Of a stretch of DNA of 64,000 nucleotides, positions 61,022-64,000 are shown in pieces. The stretch's first letter is position 1; every line of letters begins with the position of its first letter. This stretch comes from Streptomyces sp. NRRL F-525 (lineage in GTDB: Bacteria; Actinomycetota; Actinomycetes; Streptomycetales; Streptomycetaceae). The notes below the pieces were generated by a model. It was given only the letters and a program-made list of their open reading frames with translations. It was not told where the DNA came from and made no database searches. A program made the translations under genes and the position numbers. Location of the stretch: positions 1 to 64,000 of the forward strand of contig NZ_JNXE01000021.1 in NCBI RefSeq assembly GCF_000716605.1, given 5' to 3'.

Positions 61022-62034
61022 GCGGCACCTCCGTAGAAGGCGGGTCGGGGCTTGAGGTCAGTGGCGATGACGTGGCCCGACTCCAGGGCCTCGACGGTGG
61101 CGCTGGTGATGATGCTGGCCGCGTAGCCGTCCCAGGCCGAGGGCCCGGTGGGTTCGGTGCCGGCGGCGATGCCCGCGATCCACTCGCGGAACTCGGTGTT
61201 GAAGGCGTCCGCGAAGCGGCCCACCCAGTCGGTGAGCACCTCCGTGCTGTGCTGCCCCGCGGTGCGCACGCCGACGGCGGCCGGGTCGGGCAGCCGGACG
61301 AGCCCTTCCTCGCCGACCGCTTCGCACTGGATGTCGTAGCCGTACTGGCAGTTGACGAAGACCTCCAGGTCGATGCGAACACCTTTGGCGGTCTCGAAGA
61401 GCATGATCTGCGGGTCCTTGAGGTGGGCGAACCGCTTGCTCGTGGCGCGCGGGGTGGCCACCTGGGTGGAGACGATCTCGTCGTCGAGCAGCCAGCGCAG
61501 TACGTCCACCTCGTGCACGGCTGTGTCCAGGGCGGCCATGTCGGAGGTGTACGACTCCGGGACGGTCGGGTTGCGGTGGGCGCAGTGCACGATCAGCGGC
61601 TCGCCGATGCGGCCGGAGTCGATGGCCTGCTTCAACTGCCGGTATCCGGCGTCGTATCGGCGCATGAAGCCGACCTGGACCAGGCGGCGGCCGTGTGCTG
61701 TCTCGGCCTCGATGATCCGCAGGCAGTCCTCGGCGGTGGTCGCCAGCGGCTTCTCGCAGAATACCGGCTTTCCGGCGGCTATCGCGGTCAGCACGTGCTC
61801 GGCGTGGGTCGGACCCCAGGACGTCACGAGCACGGCGTCGACGTCGTCCGCCGCGATCACGGCCGCGCCGTCGGGCAGCACCTGGGCACCGACCGGCGCC
61901 GCGGCCTCCTCGGCACGGGCGGGGTCGATGTCGGTGACCGCGGTGACGCGGGCGCCTGTGACGGTGTGGGTGAGGCGTTGGATGTGTTGCTTGCCGATCC
62001 AGCCGGCGCCGATGACGCCTACACGTATGGTCAT
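61018..62034 (-). CDS. iolG: Gfo/Idh/MocA oxidoreductase, inositol 2-dehydrogenase-like
   Basis: The 338-residue protein starts [20 protein letters not shown] with an AAGGAA ribosome site. The NAD motif GVIGAGWIG, the EKPLA motif ([11 protein letters not shown]) and the substrate motif ([14 protein letters not shown] and [12 protein letters not shown] with catalytic Asp/His region) are typical of myo- and scyllo-inositol dehydrogenases. The neighbouring MFS and IolH-like genes support an inositol-type role; other sugars remain possible. Confidence 0.87.
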   Translation of the reverse strand: MTIRVGVIGAGWIGKQHIQRLTHTVTGARVTAVTDIDPARAEEAAAPVGAQVLPDGAAVIAADDVDAVLVTSWGPTHAEHVLTAIAAGKPVFCEKPLATTAEDCLRIIEAETAHGRRLVQVGFMRRYDAGYRQLKQAIDSGRIGEPLIVHCAHRNPTVPESYTSDMAALDTAVHEVDVLRWLLDDEIVSTQVATPRATSKRFAHLKDPQIMLFETAKGVRIDLEVFVNCQYGYDIQCEAVGEEGLVRLPDPAAVGVRTAGQHSTEVLTDWVGRFADAFNTEFREWIAGIAAGTEPTGPSAWDGYAASIITSATVEALESGHVIATDLKPRPAFYGGAA

Positions 62035-62062
62035 GGTCAATTCCTTCAGGAATGAGGGGTGT

Positions 62063-63490
62063 TCAGGAGAAGCGCGTCCGGAGTTCGGCTTCGAGGGTTT
62101 CGAGGGTGCGGCCCTTGGTCTCGGGGACGTAGAGCTTGACGAAGGTGAATGAGATGACGCCCGCCACCACGAAGAGGAAGAAGGTGTTGGAGACACCGAT
62201 GGCGGAGACCAGGGACGGGAAGACCAGCCCGATCGCGAAGTTGGTCAGCCACAGCACCACGGCCGCGACACCCATCCCGAATCCGCGCATCCGCATCGGG
62301 AAGATCTCCGAGAGCATCAGCCAGGTCACCGGCGAGATCGCCCCCTGCTGGAAGGCGAGGAAGGTGACCGTCATGGCGAGCACGGCGAAGGCCCGGCCGT
62401 CACCCGACGGGAGCAGGAGAGAGAAGACTCCGATGAGCAACAGGGCTGCTGTCGTGCCGATCTGACCGGTCATCAGCATGGGGCGGCGGTTGACGCGGCC
62501 CAGCAGCCAGATGCCGACGAAGGTGGCGAGCACCGAGATGACGCCGTTGGCGATGTTGGCGGTCAGGGCGCTGTCGGCGGTGAAGCCGGCGGCGGTGAGG
62601 ATCTGGGTGCCGTAGTACATGATCGTGTTGACGCCGGTGATCTGCTGCACGATGGCGATGCCGAAGCCGACGAACATCAGCCTGCGCAGCCACGGCGTGG
62701 ACTTCATGTCCTGCCAGCCGCCGAGCTTCTGCTGGTCCTCCTTGACGGCGAGCGCGGACACTTCGCGCAACTCGGCCTCGGCCCGCTGCTGGGACCGGAC
62801 CTGCTTGAGCACGTCCAGGGCTTCGGCGAAGCGGGTCTTGGAGGCCAGCCAACGCGGGCTCTCCGGCATGACCAGCATGCCGAACCAGAGCACGACGGCC
62901 GGGATCGTGGCGAGTACGAGCATGTAGCGCCACACACCACCGGACTCACCGCCCACCCGCGCGATGACCGCGTTGGAGGTGAACGCGAGCAACTGCCCGC
63001 TGACGATCATGAGTTCGTTGCGGGTGACCAGTGCCCCGCGCCTCTCGGCGGGGGAGATCTCGGCGAGGTAGACGGGCACGGTCACCGAGGCGCCGCCGAC
63101 CGCGAGCCCGAGCACGAAGCGGGCCACCACCATGACGGCGGTGTTCGGCGCGAGCGTGCAGCCGAGTGCGCCGACGAAGAACACCACGGCGAGGACGAGG
63201 ATCGTACGCCGCCGCCCGCGCGCGTCCGAGAACCGGCCGCCGGTGATCGCGCCCACCGCCGCGCCGAGCAGCAGCGAGCTGGTGACCATGCCCTCGGTGA
63301 AGGGGGTCAGGCCCAGGTCGTCGGTCATGTAGGGCAGTGCGCCGTTGATGACGCCGGTGTCGTAGCCGAAGAGGAGTCCGCCGAAGGTGGCGATGACGGT
63401 GATGAGCCGCAGGCGTCGGGAGTCCGCCGGAGTGGCGTCGTCCGCGACCGCGGTGGCCGGGGCTGTGGTCGTGTCGTCCCTGACGTCCAT
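62063..63490 (-). CDS. MFS sugar porter (IolT/XylE-like)
   Basis: The 475-residue protein has 12 predicted membrane helices and the full set of sugar-porter signatures: [17 protein letters not shown] in the first helix, [63 protein letters not shown] and [12 protein letters not shown] at the end. This family imports myo-inositol, xylose or glucose with protons. With IolG- and IolH-like genes just downstream, inositol is the likely substrate. Confidence 0.93.
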   Translation of the reverse strand: MDVRDDTTTAPATAVADDATPADSRRLRLITVIATFGGLLFGYDTGVINGALPYMTDDLGLTPFTEGMVTSSLLLGAAVGAITGGRFSDARGRRRTILVLAVVFFVGALGCTLAPNTAVMVVARFVLGLAVGGASVTVPVYLAEISPAERRGALVTRNELMIVSGQLLAFTSNAVIARVGGESGGVWRYMLVLATIPAVVLWFGMLVMPESPRWLASKTRFAEALDVLKQVRSQQRAEAELREVSALAVKEDQQKLGGWQDMKSTPWLRRLMFVGFGIAIVQQITGVNTIMYYGTQILTAAGFTADSALTANIANGVISVLATFVGIWLLGRVNRRPMLMTGQIGTTAALLLIGVFSLLLPSGDGRAFAVLAMTVTFLAFQQGAISPVTWLMLSEIFPMRMRGFGMGVAAVVLWLTNFAIGLVFPSLVSAIGVSNTFFLFVVAGVISFTFVKLYVPETKGRTLETLEAELRTRFS

Positions 63491-63502
63491 AGCCGTTGCC
63501 TC

Positions 63503-64000
63503 CTATCGGTCGAGGTGCGGGCGCCGGGTGCCCGTCAGGCCGCAGTCGGCCAGGTGCTCACGGGTGTTGACCGCGATGGGGAAGGGCACCTCGGGCTCGC
63601 ACGGGTACAGGTCCTGCTCGACGATGACGAACAACTCGGCGTCGAGCCGCGCGAGTTCGGCCACCACGTCGGCCGGGTTCGGTACGCCCGCGGGAGGTGA
63701 CACGCACACCCCGCGCTTGACCGCCTCCCCGAACGACAGGTCCTCCGCGGCGACTTGGGCGAGTACCGCGGGGTCCATTTGCTTGATGTGGACGTAGCCC
63801 ACGCGCTCGCCGAAGCGGCGGATCAGGTCGAGGTTGTCGCCGCTGCCGTAGGCCACGTGCCCGGTGTCCAGGCAGAGGTTGGTGTAGCGGGAGTCCGACT
63901 CGTTGAGCAGCCGCTCGATCTCCGGCTGGGTCTGGATGTGGCTGTCGGCGTGCGGATGGATGACGAGCCGTACGTCGTACTCGTCGAGCAGCAGCCTGCC
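63503..64000 (-). CDS. Sugar phosphate isomerase/epimerase TIM barrel, N-terminus cut by window edge
   Basis: The frame is open to the right edge and encodes 165 residues of the C-terminal half: VIHPHADSHIQTQPEIERLL, NLCLDTGHVAYGSGDN, YVHIKQMDPAVLAQV, LFVIVEQDLYPCEPE and a final NTREHLADCGL. These are the metal-binding and end strands of the IolE/IolI-type xylose-isomerase-like barrel. It is 12 bp upstream of the MFS gene and is the first visible gene of this inositol-type operon. Confidence 0.85.
   Translation of the reverse strand, partial: GRLLLDEYDVRLVIHPHADSHIQTQPEIERLLNESDSRYTNLCLDTGHVAYGSGDNLDLIRRFGERVGYVHIKQMDPAVLAQVAAEDLSFGEAVKRGVCVSPPAGVPNPADVVAELARLDAELFVIVEQDLYPCEPEVPFPIAVNTREHLADCGLTGTRRPHLDR

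Overview
The window is high-GC actinomycete DNA, almost certainly from a Streptomyces or a close relative. Third codon positions are strongly G/C. GTG starts and ATGA or GTGA gene overlaps are common. TetR regulators are abundant, a mycofactocin-type dehydrogenase is present, and there is a cutinase with an actinobacterial layout. Regulator-plus-catabolic modules are mixed with many broken genes and transposase relics (IS256-, IS5-, IS110- and possibly IS1182-like, plus a tyrosine-recombinase scrap). This points to an accessory region such as a chromosome arm. No rRNA, tRNA or CRISPR array was seen.

Left part (1-13.5 kb): a truncated antitoxin gene; an orphan discoidin-domain protein; a PadR / ABC ATPase / FtsX-permease operon; transposase relics; a secreted cutinase with its terminator; a 2-oxoglutarate/Fe(II) oxygenase; a tail-fibre (S74) type gene split in two frames; a cold-shock gene with a terminator; and a truncated GH43 gene.

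Glycoside island (13.7-30.9 kb): a peptide/oligosaccharide ABC importer (with a permease-ATPase fusion) is divergent from a TetR gene and a TIM-barrel isomerase gene. A leftward operon follows: GH1 beta-glucosidase, SDR, GH2 beta-glucuronidase, MFS transporter, GH78 alpha-rhamnosidase. A second, closely paralogous TetR gene closes the island. A composite element of about 73 nt occurs three times, upstream of both tetR genes and upstream of the GH1 operon. It ties the island together as one regulon, probably for uptake and deglycosylation of plant glycosides.

Oxidative catabolism (31-47.5 kb): a TetR gene, a chimeric molybdenum-hydroxylase/CoxG remnant, and an operon-like run of mycofactocin-type SDR, P450 and [3Fe-4S] ferredoxin. 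Next come a TetR gene, two SDRs, a 3-hydroxyisobutyrate-dehydrogenase-like enzyme, an aldehyde dehydrogenase and a double carboxymuconolactone-decarboxylase protein. A separate TetR with two tandem palindromic operators then controls a hydroxyquinol-type ring-cleavage operon: FAD hydroxylase, alpha/beta hydrolase, intradiol dioxygenase, maleylacetate reductase, EthD protein. A large Tat-exported GH78 rhamnosidase behind a perfect LacI-type palindrome closes this part. Glycosidases on both sides of aromatic catabolism suggest sequential use of the sugar and the aglycone of phenolic glycosides; this is inference.

Right part (51-64 kb): a belt of decayed genes (histidine kinase, mycothiol-dependent isomerase, SnoaL-like, integrase, PLP enzyme); a TetR / alpha-beta hydrolase / SRPBCC module with its own dyad operator; an EamA transporter, PaiB-like and B3/B4-domain operon divergent from an XRE-cupin regulator; and an inositol-type operon (TIM-barrel isomerase, MFS, IolG-like, IolH-like) that runs off the right edge.
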